From: Spirochaetia bacterium | GTDB taxonomy: Bacteria > Spirochaetota > Spirochaetia > Sphaerochaetales > Sphaerochaetaceae | Assembly (NCBI GenBank): GCA_009930325.1 | Contig: RZYO01000007.1 | Coordinates: 1-50,220 of the forward strand | Reading direction: 5' to 3' | Length of the DNA stretch: 50,220 nucleotides | Shown here: one piece after another, positions 1 through 8,195 of the stretch | Layout of the letters: the number at the start of each line of letters is the position of its first letter | Numbering within the stretch: the first letter of the stretch is position 1 | Program-made: the position numbers and the translations under genes | The notes under the pieces: generated by a model | Seen by the model: only the letters and a program-made list of their open reading frames with translations | Told to the model about the DNA's origin: nothing | Databases searched by the model: none

Positions 1-30
1 TGCTTTTTGCTTCTTTTCTTTGTTTGTCAT
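1..30 (-). CDS. 5' end of an unidentified gene, cut by the window edge
   Basis: Reading leftward from position 30 an ATG opens MTNKEKKQKA before the window ends. The Lys-rich start is compatible with a cytoplasmic protein, but ten residues do not allow an identification. No good Shine-Dalgarno sequence lies immediately upstream, so this start is tentative. It is divergent from the ferritin gene, and the 250 bases between them hold the control elements of both. Confidence 0.35.
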   Translation of the reverse strand, partial: MTNKEKKQKA

Positions 31-60
31 AGTTAAATTATAATTGATAGAATTTCGCTT

Positions 61-85
61 GTAAAGTAAAATCACTTTTATTTAC
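61..85. repeat. AT-rich imperfect hairpin
   Basis: Two arms (gtaaa-taaaa and ttttatttac) pair around a TCAC/GTGA loop with a single-base bulge. It sits 31 bases before the minus-strand start at 30 and may be part of that gene's leader. With so few G-C pairs it could be chance. Confidence 0.25.
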
Positions 86-124
86 GAAATAAGCCAAACA
101 ATATATAAAAACCTCCTAAATACA

Positions 125-149
125 AAGGTACCCAAACATAGGGTATCTT
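125..149. repeat. 9-bp hairpin (aaggtaccc / gggtatctt), possible leader structure or terminator
   Basis: The arms at 125-133 and 141-149 pair with one G-U and a 7-base loop. On the minus strand the hairpin is followed by an AGGAGG at 112-117 and a very short TTG-initiated reading frame (101-78, MFGLFRK). This could be a leader peptide arrangement for the gene starting at 30. On the plus strand it lies upstream of the ferritin promoter and has no clear U-run. Confidence 0.35.
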
Positions 150-193
150 TTAAAATTAGTATCAACTATAATTTGTTAGTCTAAAACTATTTG

Positions 194-236
194 CCACTTG
201 TAATTTCTTTAATAAGTGGTAGTATTTATATATAAT
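194..236 (+). promoter_or_regulatory. Probable ferritin promoter with an upstream dyad
   Basis: A perfect TATAAT at 231-236 lies 46 bases before the ferritin ATG. Immediately upstream an inverted repeat, CCACTT (194-199) and AAGTGG (214-219), occupies the place of the -35 region. No good -35 hexamer is present, so the dyad may bind an activator or an iron/redox regulator. That role is inferred from position only. Confidence 0.45.
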
Positions 237-281
237 CTTATTAAAAGATTACTCATTATTTTTTTTATAAGGAGAAAACAA

Positions 282-791
282 ATGAATAAACAAGTATCAG
301 CTTTATTAAACGATCAAGTAAATAAAGAATTCTTTTCTGCATACTTATATTTAAGTTTTTCTAATTACTTAGAAAGACAAGGATTAAGTGGATTTGCTAA
401 TTGGTATTATGTACAAGCTCAAGAAGAAAGAGATCATGCAATGTTATTTGTAAAATATATGCAAAACAATGATATAGAAGTAACTTTAAAAGCAATTGAG
501 CAACCACAGAATACATGGGAAAATGAATTTGAAGTATTAAAAGAAGGACTAACCCACGAAATATATATTTCTGAATCTATTAATAATATCTATGCAGTAG
601 CTATTGAAGCTAAAGAGTTTAGAACTACTCAATTTTTAGATTGGTTCATTAAAGAACAAGGTGAAGAAGAAACAAATGCAAGAGAATTAATAAGAAAGGC
701 TGAAATTATTGGAACTGAAGGCAAAGCTCTATATTTATTAGACCAAGAACTTGCAAAACGTATTTATGCTCCACCATCATTAGTATTATAA
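282..791 (+). CDS. ftnA: Ferritin (iron storage, FtnA type)
   Basis: This 169-residue protein is a bacterial non-haem ferritin, which forms a 24-subunit cage, oxidises Fe(II) and stores it as ferrihydrite. Ferroxidase ligands are visible: Glu16 in NKEFFSAY, Glu49 and His52 in QEERDH, and a Gln/Glu set in KEQGEEE near residue 126. Length and the four-helix pattern match E. coli FtnA, and no haem-ligating Met of bacterioferritin stands out. The ATG at 282 is chosen because an AAGGAG lies at 269-274; an in-frame upstream extension lacks a binding site. The gene is monocistronic, ended by a strong terminator. A cytoplasmic iron buffer also fits the oxidative-stress genes further along. Confidence 0.95.
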   Translation: MNKQVSALLNDQVNKEFFSAYLYLSFSNYLERQGLSGFANWYYVQAQEERDHAMLFVKYMQNNDIEVTLKAIEQPQNTWENEFEVLKEGLTHEIYISESINNIYAVAIEAKEFRTTQFLDWFIKEQGEEETNARELIRKAEIIGTEGKALYLLDQELAKRIYAPPSLVL

Positions 792-837
792 AGAAATTTG
801 TTTAACATAAATATTTAGTTAAGCAATTAATTATATC

Positions 838-888
838 AAGTGTGTAAGTAATAGATTTTGCTTACACACTTATTTTTTATTTTTTTAT
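838..888 (+). terminator. Rho-independent terminator of ferritin
   Basis: A perfect 11-bp stem (aagtgtgtaag at 838-848, cttacacactt at 861-871) is followed by an almost unbroken T tract. It lies 47 bases past the ferritin stop and abuts the end of the convergent folate operon, where it may also slow minus-strand transcription. Confidence 0.85.
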
Positions 889-1469
889 TCTATTTTTCTA
901 TAAATAATATCTTCAATTTGTTTAGCAATTTCATCTATAGTTAATAAATCAGTATCAATAAAATGTGCATTCAAACTTTTAAAATATTTTTTTTCTTCAT
1001 CTCTAAAGTTTTTCATATATTTATCAAAGAAATTTCTACTCCTACTCTTATCATTTTTTTTCCTTGAATAAAGTAGTTTATCATTTGCATCTAAATATAT
1101 AATCAAATTTGAAAATTCATTATTAATTTGGTTTTTAATTATAGGTAAAATAGATTTGTTTTTAATATCATTATAATTTAATTCTAATTCCCTATTCCAA
1201 TAAAAAATAATATCTTCTAATCCTTTATCAAAAATTAGAATATCTTTATCTGCTTTTTCTTTTCTTTCAATAATATCGTATATATAAATAAGTTGTTTAA
1301 AATCAAGAGTTAATATTGAACTCTCTCTTTTACAAATTGAATTAAATAGTTGATTATTTGCAACAGCATTTTCAAAAATGGCATATGCATTATTATTATT
1401 TTCTATAATCTTTTTAATAATGGTTGTTTTTCCAACTGCCATTGGCCCACTAATAGTTACCTTAAACAT
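885..1469 (-). CDS. P-loop nucleotide kinase-like protein, last gene of the folate operon
   Basis: The 194-residue protein opens with a Walker A motif, GPMAVGKTT (residues 8-16). It continues with a kinase-like layout: a hydrophobic strand ending in FDKGLED near residue 81, an IIYLDAND strand near 124, and a basic lid-like stretch RKKNDKSRSR. This resembles the deoxynucleoside kinase / AAA_33 group of small P-loop kinases. I cannot assign the substrate. It starts 9 bases after folBK, so it is probably cotranscribed with the folate genes, and a nucleoside or pterin-related substrate is a guess. A general-purpose kinase carried along by the operon is equally possible. Confidence 0.6.
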   Translation of the reverse strand: MFKVTISGPMAVGKTTIIKKIIENNNNAYAIFENAVANNQLFNSICKRESSILTLDFKQLIYIYDIIERKEKADKDILIFDKGLEDIIFYWNRELELNYNDIKNKSILPIIKNQINNEFSNLIIYLDANDKLLYSRKKNDKSRSRNFFDKYMKNFRDEEKKYFKSLNAHFIDTDLLTIDEIAKQIEDIIYRKIE

Positions 1470-1478
1470 GTAAAAAGC

Positions 1479-2294
1479 CTATTGTTCCTTTTTTAATTCT
1501 TTTAATAATTCTTTTATATTCTTATTTTTCACAGGATGAATAAAATATGGTTCAATTTCACTTAATGGAATAAGTACAAAATCTCTTAAGCAAATTTCTG
1601 GATGAGGAATTATTAAAGACTCTTGAAAAATAATTTTATTAGAATAAAATAAGATATCAACATCTAAAGTTCTTTCTCCCCAATGTCTTACTCGTTCTCT
1701 TTTTGCCTTTACTTCTAAAGATTTACAAAATTCCAACAATTGGTATGGTGTTAAAATTGTTTTTATTTTTACAACTGCATTTAAAAATTTAGGTTGATCA
1801 AGAACGCCATAAGGTTCTGTTTCTATATATGAGGATTTTGATATCTCTACGATTTTATCACTCTTTTTTATTTCTTCACTAACTAAATCTAAATATCCTT
1901 TTCTATTTCCTAGATTTGAGCCTAGAGCTAAATAACAAGTATTCCAGGATCTTTCAATAGTTAAAGACACATTCTCAAACTCAGTCTCAATGGGGGCATT
2001 TGGCTTATTTATTGTAAAAACAATTTTATTAATTAAATTATATTTTAATAGAAGAAATTCACAGGCTTTATTTGCTAAAGTTTCCAATAATTCAAATTGA
2101 TTATTTGTGCAAAAACTTACAATATCATTTGCAAAATACCCATAATGAACGGTTTTATTTAAATCTGAATTACACAAAGAGGTGTCTAAGAAAATTTCAC
2201 AATCCACACTAAAAGTTTGTCCTTCAGTTTTTTCTTTTTCAAAAACTCCATGATAAGCAAAAAAACTTAATCCTTTTAAACTGATTTTATCCAT
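1479..2294 (-). CDS. folBK: Dihydroneopterin aldolase / HPPK fusion
   Basis: A 271-residue bifunctional folate enzyme. Residues 1-116 are FolB: KGLSFFAYHGV carries the substrate-binding region, and the domain ends at SLTIERS. It converts dihydroneopterin to 6-hydroxymethyl-dihydropterin plus glycolaldehyde. Residues 118-271 are FolK: LALGSNLGNR and the signature HWGERTLDVDILFY, which holds the metal-binding Asp pair. It transfers pyrophosphate from ATP. The two steps are consecutive, so fusion gives direct hand-off of product. The ATG overlaps the end of folP by 19 bases, consistent with translational coupling. Confidence 0.93.
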   Translation of the reverse strand: MDKISLKGLSFFAYHGVFEKEKTEGQTFSVDCEIFLDTSLCNSDLNKTVHYGYFANDIVSFCTNNQFELLETLANKACEFLLLKYNLINKIVFTINKPNAPIETEFENVSLTIERSWNTCYLALGSNLGNRKGYLDLVSEEIKKSDKIVEISKSSYIETEPYGVLDQPKFLNAVVKIKTILTPYQLLEFCKSLEVKAKRERVRHWGERTLDVDILFYSNKIIFQESLIIPHPEICLRDFVLIPLSEIEPYFIHPVKNKNIKELLKELKKEQ

Positions 2295-3103
2295 TTATTT
2301 TCCTCTATTATAGATTTAGTCATTTTTATAACATCATAATTTTCTTCAACATCATGAACTCTTACAAGGCTTGCACCTTTTAATACAGCTACAGCTGTTG
2401 TTGCTAAAGTACCAAATAATCTTTCCTCTGTTTTATCTTTATCTAAAACATATCCAATTATTGATTTTCTAGATGTTGCAACCATTACAGGATATCCTAA
2501 TCCAACTATTTTATCTGTTCTATTTATTACTTGTAGGTTTTGGTTATAATTTTTCTGAAAGCCAACGCCCCCATCAAGAATTATTTTATCTTCCCTGATA
2601 CCATTTAATTTTGCAATTTCTAAACTTTCTTTTAAATCGCTTATAAAATCTTCAAAAAAATTATTATAATCATTCTTTTTTCTATTATGCATTAAACAAT
2701 ATGGGAGATTTGAAGAAGCAACAACTTTAGCCATATTGGAATCGTATTTTAATCCCCAAACATCATTTATCATATCTATCTGATAAACATTTGCTTTAAC
2801 AACTTCACTTTTATAACTATCTAAAGAAATTGGTATATCAAAATTAGACCTAATTTTATCAATAATAGAAGAGACTCTATCTATTTCTTCGTTTATACTA
2901 ATTTGAATATGATTAGGCCTTGTTGACTCTCCACCTACATCAATTATATCAACCCCTTCTCTTATCATTTTCTCTGTATGAAAAAGGGCTTTATCTATTG
3001 TATTAAATTTACCACCATCTGAAAAAGAATCTGGCGTTACATTTAAAATACCCATAATATAAACATTGTTAATAAAATCAAAGTTTTTATCTTTTATAAT
3101 CAT
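2276..3103 (-). CDS. folP: Dihydropteroate synthase
   Basis: FolP condenses 6-hydroxymethyl-dihydropterin pyrophosphate with p-aminobenzoate and is the sulfonamide target. The 275-residue protein shows both family signatures: GILNVTPDSFSDGG near residue 18 (pterin/pyrophosphate loop) and DVGGESTRP near 56. Later TIM-barrel motifs include SLDSYK, ILDGGVGF and the C-terminal RVHDVEE. The start codon overlaps the stop of the upstream HD gene in an ATGA, so translation is coupled. No pabB-like gene or dihydrofolate synthase is in the window; the aminobenzoate supply must come from elsewhere. Confidence 0.95.
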   Translation of the reverse strand: MIIKDKNFDFINNVYIMGILNVTPDSFSDGGKFNTIDKALFHTEKMIREGVDIIDVGGESTRPNHIQISINEEIDRVSSIIDKIRSNFDIPISLDSYKSEVVKANVYQIDMINDVWGLKYDSNMAKVVASSNLPYCLMHNRKKNDYNNFFEDFISDLKESLEIAKLNGIREDKIILDGGVGFQKNYNQNLQVINRTDKIVGLGYPVMVATSRKSIIGYVLDKDKTEERLFGTLATTAVAVLKGASLVRVHDVEENYDVIKMTKSIIEENKWIKSV

Positions 3104-3573
3104 AAAGTTATTCCTTTATTCTTTCTCTCTTCATCCCAATTACAATCTTTAAAACTTAAACAATCAAAACAATTCCTACTAAGTTTATCAGCTTCTCTCA
3201 ATAGTTTATTAATAACAATATGATCAAAGTCATTGTGAGCAATTATCGAAGAGACAATTATCTCAATTTCAGATTCAGAAAAATTACATTCACTTAATAT
3301 AATAAGAGCTAAATCTTTAGAAGCCTTATTGTGCTTTATGTTTTTTGTATATTCTAAAGATCTTCCAATATCATGAAGTAAAGCAATAGCATAAATTATA
3401 TCTTTCTTAAAATTTATTTTTTCTTCAAGATTCTTTATATACATTATTCTTGCCACATCTAAAAAATGAGATAAATTATGTTTACAAAAAATCCTATCAA
3501 TTTCATATTTCTCAATTATTTTATAATTTTCTAAAAATACTTTATTATTTAATATTAAATTTATTCTATCCAT
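3100..3573 (-). CDS. HD-domain phosphohydrolase embedded in the folate operon
   Basis: A 157-residue HD-superfamily protein. The metal-binding motifs are His in HNLSHFLDVAR (near 33-37) and the His-Asp pair in LLHDIGR (near 68). A following IIAHND may supply another His, and a conserved-looking EADKLSR precedes a Cys cluster C-x2-C-x5-C-N-W at the C terminus. HD proteins are usually phosphohydrolases of nucleotides or related compounds. The gene overlaps folE by 8 bases and folP by 4, so it is firmly part of folate synthesis. No dihydroneopterin-triphosphate pyrophosphatase is otherwise present in the operon, and that missing dephosphorylation step is a reasonable proposal for it. I recall similar HD genes in clostridial folate operons; the function here is inferred. 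Confidence 0.8.
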   Translation of the reverse strand: MDRINLILNNKVFLENYKIIEKYEIDRIFCKHNLSHFLDVARIMYIKNLEEKINFKKDIIYAIALLHDIGRSLEYTKNIKHNKASKDLALIILSECNFSESEIEIIVSSIIAHNDFDHIVINKLLREADKLSRNCFDCLSFKDCNWDEERKNKGITL

Positions 3574-4126
3574 TATTTATTAAATCCAATACATTTTTTT
3601 GAAGTTGATAATTATCTTTAAAAACACCTTTTGAAGAATAAGAAAGAGTTTTTGAACCAACTTTTTTAATACCCCGCATTGTCATACAAGTATGCTCAGC
3701 ACTTACTACTACAAAAACACCTTTAGGCTTTAAATATTCATATATACTATCAGCAATTTGATTTGTTAATTGTTCTTGTAACTGTAATCTTCTCGCATAT
3801 ATTTCAACCGTTCTAGCAAGTTTACTTAATCCAACAACTTGAGTATTAGGGATATAGGCAATATGTACATTCCCCATAAATGGTAATAAATGATGTTCGC
3901 AAAGGGAGTGAAAATTTATATCTTTAACTAAAACTAGATCGCTATGATTGACACTAAAAACTTTACTTAGTGGCTCTTTTGCATTTAATGAATATCCACT
4001 TGTAAGTTCTTCATACATTTTAGCAACTCTTTTAGGAGTATCTTTAATTCCTTCCCTATTTAGATCTTCACCAATAGCTTCTAGGAACATTTCAATAGCT
4101 TTCTCAGCCTTAATTTTGTCAACCAT
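3566..4126 (-). CDS. folE: GTP cyclohydrolase I
   Basis: FolE opens the GTP imidazole ring and forms 7,8-dihydroneopterin triphosphate, the first committed step of folate synthesis. The 186-residue protein carries the zinc site Cys/His in HSLCEHHLLPF (near 75) and the second Cys in AEHTCMTMRG (near 147), with the substrate segment VGLSKLARTVEIYARR between them. This is the canonical zinc FolE-1A, so the pathway depends on zinc. An AGAGGATT precedes the ATG. It is the first gene of the minus-strand operon; the 279 bases upstream hold the pdxT terminator and presumably the fol promoter. Confidence 0.96.
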   Translation of the reverse strand: MVDKIKAEKAIEMFLEAIGEDLNREGIKDTPKRVAKMYEELTSGYSLNAKEPLSKVFSVNHSDLVLVKDINFHSLCEHHLLPFMGNVHIAYIPNTQVVGLSKLARTVEIYARRLQLQEQLTNQIADSIYEYLKPKGVFVVVSAEHTCMTMRGIKKVGSKTLSYSSKGVFKDNYQLQKNVLDLINNG

Positions 4127-4356
4127 TTCTAAATCCTCTATAGATATAATAACTCTTATATTTTCTTAAACAATCTATTTATTTTTATTAGTAATATCAT
4201 AAAATAAAATTTATTTCATTGCTTTGTATAAGAAATAATATGAATACATTACAAAAGCTAGTAATTATATATAAAAGATTAACTTAAAAACTCTTTTAAA
4301 AAGAATAGAATTAAAAAGATTATTTATTGTTTTTATTAAAAATAAAGTAAATTAAC

Positions 4357-4379
4357 AACTTCTTAATATTTAGGAAGTT
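4357..4379 (-). terminator. Hairpin terminator after pdxT
   Basis: A 10-bp stem with one G-U pair and a three-base loop lies 27 bases past the pdxT stop and, on the minus strand, is followed by a T-rich but interrupted run. It separates the pdxST and fol transcripts. No riboswitch-like fold was recognised in the rest of 4127-4405. Confidence 0.6.
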
Positions 4380-4405
4380 ATTAATTTAGTTTGTATTTTC
4401 AATAT

Positions 4406-4966
4406 TTAAAGCATTGATAGAAAATACTTATGAATACTATTATCCTGTGTAAGTTCTGGATGAAAAGAAAGTGCTAATTGTTTTTTATATCTAACAGCTA
4501 CTATTTTTTCATCAACTTTGGCTAATATTTCAACATCAGAAGCAGTTTTTTCAATATAAGGAGCTCTAATAAAAATCATATTAAAATTTCCTATCCCTTT
4601 TACTTCTTCATTTTTGATAAAACTTCCTAATTGTCTTCCATAAGCATTTCTCACAACTTTTACATCTAATGTTTTAAATGCTGTTTCACTTTGATTTTGA
4701 ATTTCACTTGCCAAGAGAATAAGGCCAGCACAAGTTGCCATCACTGCAAGGCCCTTTTCAATTTTAATTTTCAAAGGTTCTAAAAGTCCCAATTCTTTTA
4801 GAAGCTTAATTTGAACAGTTGATTCTCCACCAGGTAATACTAAAGCATCAAAATCTTTTTCTATATCTTTTAATTGTCTTATTTCAAATGTTGAAACACC
4901 AAGTTCATCGAAAATTCTTTTATGCTCTATAAAAGCCCCTTGCAATGCTAAAATACCAATTTTCAA
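4406..4966 (-). CDS. pdxT: PLP synthase glutaminase subunit
   Basis: PdxT hydrolyses glutamine and channels ammonia to PdxS for pyridoxal 5'-phosphate synthesis. The 186-residue class I amidotransferase domain shows the oxyanion/glutamine region PGGEST (near 46), the nucleophile Cys in ATCAGLILLA (near 79) and the His-x-Glu dyad in FHPELTQD (near 170). The start lies one base after the pdxS stop, so the two are translated together as expected for a 12+12 complex. Confidence 0.95.
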   Translation of the reverse strand: MKIGILALQGAFIEHKRIFDELGVSTFEIRQLKDIEKDFDALVLPGGESTVQIKLLKELGLLEPLKIKIEKGLAVMATCAGLILLASEIQNQSETAFKTLDVKVVRNAYGRQLGSFIKNEEVKGIGNFNMIFIRAPYIEKTASDVEILAKVDEKIVAVRYKKQLALSFHPELTQDNSIHKYFLSML

Positions 4967-4967
4967 T

Positions 4968-5843
4968 TTAGATACCTCTATTTGCCATAATGATCTTTAT
5001 TTCTTCTTCATTAATTCCAACCATGGCTTCTCCTAAATCTTCACTTAACTTTGCAATTAATTTATAATCATTATAATTTGTAACAGCTTGTACTATTGCT
5101 TCTGCTCTCTTTTTAGGATTACCAGATTTAAATATTCCTGAACCCACAAAAACACCTTCTGCTCCTAATTGCATCATAAGAGCGGCATCAGCCGGAGTTG
5201 CAACTCCGCCTGCAGCAAAATTAACAACGGGAAGTCTTTTGTTTTTATGAACATATTCAATTAAATTAAATGGTACTTCTAATTCTTTTGCACAAAAAAA
5301 TAATTCATCTTCTCTAAGAGCCCCAATTCTTGCAATTTCACTATTCATTGCTCTCATATGAGATACTGCTTGAATAACGTCTCCAGTTCCCGGTTCTCCT
5401 TTTGTTCTTATCATAGAAGCTCCTTCATTTATTCTTCTTAAAGCTTCTCCTAAGTTTTTAGCACCACAAACAAAAGGAACATTAAAATCTTTTTTATTAA
5501 TATGATAAATACTATCTGCTGGTGATAACACTTCAGATTCATCTATATAATCTATTTCTAAAGCTTCTAATATTCTAGCTTCTATGAAATGACCAATCCT
5601 ACATTTTGCCATTACAGGGATTGAAACGCAATCTTGTATTTCTCTAATCATCTTTGGATCACTCATTCGAGAAACACCACCAGCGGCTCTAATATCTGCG
5701 GGAATTCTCTCTAATGCCATTACTGCACAAGCCCCAGCTTCTTGAGCAATTTTAGCTTGCTCTCTATTAGTAACATCCATAATAACGCCACCTTTTAACA
5801 TTTGAGCTAACTGCTTATTTAATTCATATCTTTCATTAATCAT
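4968..5843 (-). CDS. pdxS: PLP synthase lyase subunit
   Basis: PdxS builds PLP from ribose 5-phosphate, glyceraldehyde 3-phosphate and ammonia in the DXP-independent pathway. The 291-residue TIM barrel shows [32 protein letters not shown] and [10 protein letters not shown], whose Lys forms the substrate imine. The later phosphate-binding [19 protein letters not shown] is also clear. The ATG at 5843 is chosen over an in-frame upstream ATG at 5900 because GGAGGAAT lies just before it and the family begins near this point. It is divergent from pdxR, which probably controls it. Confidence 0.95.
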   Translation of the reverse strand: MINERYELNKQLAQMLKGGVIMDVTNREQAKIAQEAGACAVMALERIPADIRAAGGVSRMSDPKMIREIQDCVSIPVMAKCRIGHFIEARILEALEIDYIDESEVLSPADSIYHINKKDFNVPFVCGAKNLGEALRRINEGASMIRTKGEPGTGDVIQAVSHMRAMNSEIARIGALREDELFFCAKELEVPFNLIEYVHKNKRLPVVNFAAGGVATPADAALMMQLGAEGVFVGSGIFKSGNPKKRAEAIVQAVTNYNDYKLIAKLSEDLGEAMVGINEEEIKIIMANRGI

Positions 5844-5864
5844 TTTATTCCTCCAATGAAAGCG

Positions 5865-5918
5865 ATTATATTTAGGTATTGACATTATTAAAATATTCAA
5901 TTTAATTATTTTTAATAA
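5865..5918. promoter_or_regulatory. Divergent pdxS/pdxR promoter region with inverted repeat
   Basis: For pdxS the minus strand has a perfect -10 TATAAT (5865-5870) but no good -35 hexamer, as expected for an activated promoter. For pdxR the plus strand has -35 TTGACA (5879-5884), a 16-base spacer and TTTAAT (5901-5906). A perfect 9-bp inverted repeat (ttattaaaa 5885-5893, ttttaataa 5910-5918) covers the pdxR promoter and lies upstream of the pdxS -10. This placement suits a PdxR site that represses its own gene and activates pdxS. The assignment is inferred from layout and family knowledge. Confidence 0.6.
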
Positions 5919-5955
5919 GACCAGATAATAACAGTTGTCTACAAAAGGGGAAAAA

Positions 5956-7359
5956 ATGTTAACTTATAATTTAAATAATGAGAAAAGCCCTTTATATTTA
6001 CAGATTTATGAAAATATTAAAAAAGATATATTAAATAGTAAAATCCTTCCAAATGAACAATTACCCTCGAAGAGAAAGCTATCTAATCATCTATGTGTAG
6101 CTTTAATTACTGTAGAAAATGCATATGAACAATTAATTGCTGAAGGTTATATTTATTCAATCGAAAAAAAAGGTTATTTTGTTTCTTCCTTAATTGAAAA
6201 TAATCTATATTTGCATAAAAAAATTAATCAAGATAATGAAGTAAAACAAAAGATATTTATAGAAAAGCAAAAATCTAATTACTTTGATTTACAATCTTTA
6301 GAAGTTGATACTTCACTATTCCCTTTTTCAATTTTCTCTAAATTGATGAGAGAAGTAATCTCTGAAAAAAATAAAAATCTTTTAACAAAATTAGATAGTT
6401 TAGGTGTATATGAATTAAGATTAGCAATAAAAAAGCATTTAAACGCTTTTCAAGGGATTAATTTAAAAGAAGAGCAAATAATTATTGGAGCTGGTTCTGA
6501 ATATTTATATTCTTTAATTATTAAATTATTAGGATATGATAGTCTCTTTGCATTAGAAAACCCAGGTTATAAAAAGATATCTAAAGTATATAATAGTAAT
6601 AATGTAAAAATTAAATATGTTGATCTAGATGAGGATGGAATAAAAGTATCTAAATTAGTGGATGTTGATGTAATTCATATATCTCCTGCTCACCAGTTTC
6701 CAACAGGAATTGTGATGCCAATTAAAAGAAAACTAGATCTTTTAAAATGGGCAAGTGAAAAAGAAAATAGAATCATTATTGAAGATGATTATGATAGTGA
6801 ATTTAGATTTAAAGGGGTGAGTGTTCCCTCTATTTTAAGTATTGATAAAAATGACAATGTTATCTATTTAAATACTTTTTCAAAAACAATCTCCCCTTCA
6901 ATAAGAATTGCATATATGGTAATTCCTGAAAAATTAATCCCTATTTATAATGAAAAATTAGGGTTTCTTTCTTGCACTGTAGCAAGTATAGAGCAATATA
7001 CATTAGCTCGTTTTATTGATGAAGGTTATTATGAAAGACATATTAATAAAATGAAGAATTATTATAGAAAGAAAAAAAACTTATTTTTTGATTTATTAAA
7101 AGAATCAAAATTAAATAATATATCAACAATTTACTATAAGGATTCAGGGCTTCACTTCTTGCTAGAATTAGATACAAACATAAGTGATCAAGAGTTAATA
7201 GAAAAAGCTTTTCAAAATGGAGTAAAAATAACTTGTTTATCACAATATTATTTAAAAGATTCATTAATTAAAGAACATGTTGTTATAATTAATTTTTCAT
7301 TGATTTCAGAAACCAATTTTGAAAAAGTCATAAAGATTTTAGAAAAAATAATTTTATAA
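5956..7359 (+). CDS. pdxR: MocR-family PLP-responsive regulator of pdxST
   Basis: A 467-residue MocR protein. Residues 1-75 are a GntR-type winged helix ([25 protein letters not shown]). From about residue 105 there is a fold-type I aminotransferase-like domain with the PLP-binding Lys in [12 protein letters not shown] near 310 and the Asp-containing [10 protein letters not shown] near 275. Such proteins sense PLP and control pdxST transcription. The ATG at 5956 is preceded by AAAGGGG; a TTG seven codons upstream has no binding site. It is transcribed away from pdxST, the usual arrangement. Confidence 0.92.
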   Translation: MLTYNLNNEKSPLYLQIYENIKKDILNSKILPNEQLPSKRKLSNHLCVALITVENAYEQLIAEGYIYSIEKKGYFVSSLIENNLYLHKKINQDNEVKQKIFIEKQKSNYFDLQSLEVDTSLFPFSIFSKLMREVISEKNKNLLTKLDSLGVYELRLAIKKHLNAFQGINLKEEQIIIGAGSEYLYSLIIKLLGYDSLFALENPGYKKISKVYNSNNVKIKYVDLDEDGIKVSKLVDVDVIHISPAHQFPTGIVMPIKRKLDLLKWASEKENRIIIEDDYDSEFRFKGVSVPSILSIDKNDNVIYLNTFSKTISPSIRIAYMVIPEKLIPIYNEKLGFLSCTVASIEQYTLARFIDEGYYERHINKMKNYYRKKKNLFFDLLKESKLNNISTIYYKDSGLHFLLELDTNISDQELIEKAFQNGVKITCLSQYYLKDSLIKEHVVIINFSLISETNFEKVIKILEKIIL

Positions 7360-7370
7360 CTTTAACATTT

Positions 7371-7408
7371 ATAAACATGCACTATTTGTTAAAACAGTGC
7401 ATGTTTAT
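7371..7408. terminator. Bidirectional terminator between pdxR and trpA
   Basis: A perfect 13-bp stem (7371-7383 with 7396-7408) and 12-base loop separates two convergent genes. It is followed by T-rich sequence on the plus strand, so it mainly serves pdxR but also lies 11 bases past the trpA stop. Confidence 0.85.
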
Positions 7409-7418
7409 CTATATTTTA

Positions 7419-8195
7419 TTAATTACTTACACTTTGTTTTAATTGAGAAGCAAATTCATATACTTTTTCAATTGAATTCCTTCCATGTTCTTCGATTATT
7501 TTTACAATAGCTGAACCAACTATTACACCATCACTTATACTCGCCATTTCTTTTGCTTGAATTGAATTACTAATACCAAAACCAATAGCACAAGGTATTT
7601 TTGGGTTTTCAACTTTTACTGTATCTATAAGTTGTTTTAAATTACTACTAAAACTATTTCTCTCTCCTGTGACTCCGAGAGAGGAAACACAATAGATAAA
7701 GCCTTTAGCTTCTTTTGATATTAACTTTACGCGATTTTGTGAAGTTGGAGCAATTAATGAAATGAAATCAACATTATGCTTTGAAAATTCAATTTCAAAC
7801 TCACTTTTTTCTTCAAATGGAACATCAGGAAGAATTATTGCATCTACTTCTTCTTTTTCACATCGTTTTGCAAATCTCTCAATACCATAACTAAATATTA
7901 CATTTGCATAAGTCATAAAAGCTAAAGGGATTTGTGTTTTCTCTCTTACTTTATTTACTAAATAAAACACATCATCACTACAACTCCCATTTTTCAAAGC
8001 TCTTTCACTTGCTTTCATTATAACAGGACCTTCTGCTGTTGGGTCTGAAAAAGGAATCCCTAATTCAATTAAATCACAACCGGCTTTATCTAATGCATAA
8101 ATTAGTTTTTCAGTAGTTTCAATATCGGGATCACCCACAGTAATAAAAGCTATAAATGCTTTTCCATTTTCAAAGACTTTATTAATTTTACTCAT
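7419..8195 (-). CDS. trpA: Tryptophan synthase alpha subunit
   Basis: TrpA cleaves indole-3-glycerol phosphate to indole, which tunnels to TrpB. The 258-residue TIM barrel has the catalytic Glu in [11 protein letters not shown] (near 47). The second catalytic position, normally Asp in the motif ADGP, is Glu here (DPTAEGP). The phosphate-binding CAIGFGISN and [10 protein letters not shown] are intact, so the enzyme is probably active. Its start overlaps the end of trpB by 8 bases. It is the last gene of the operon. Confidence 0.95.
   Translation of the reverse strand: MSKINKVFENGKAFIAFITVGDPDIETTEKLIYALDKAGCDLIELGIPFSDPTAEGPVIMKASERALKNGSCSDDVFYLVNKVREKTQIPLAFMTYANVIFSYGIERFAKRCEKEEVDAIILPDVPFEEKSEFEIEFSKHNVDFISLIAPTSQNRVKLISKEAKGFIYCVSSLGVTGERNSFSSNLKQLIDTVKVENPKIPCAIGFGISNSIQAKEMASISDGVIVGSAIVKIIEEHGRNSIEKVYEFASQLKQSVSN

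Noticed and set aside
4127-4405. THF or other riboswitch before folE
   Set aside because: No recognisable aptamer core; the region is AT-rich and contains only the pdxT hairpin.
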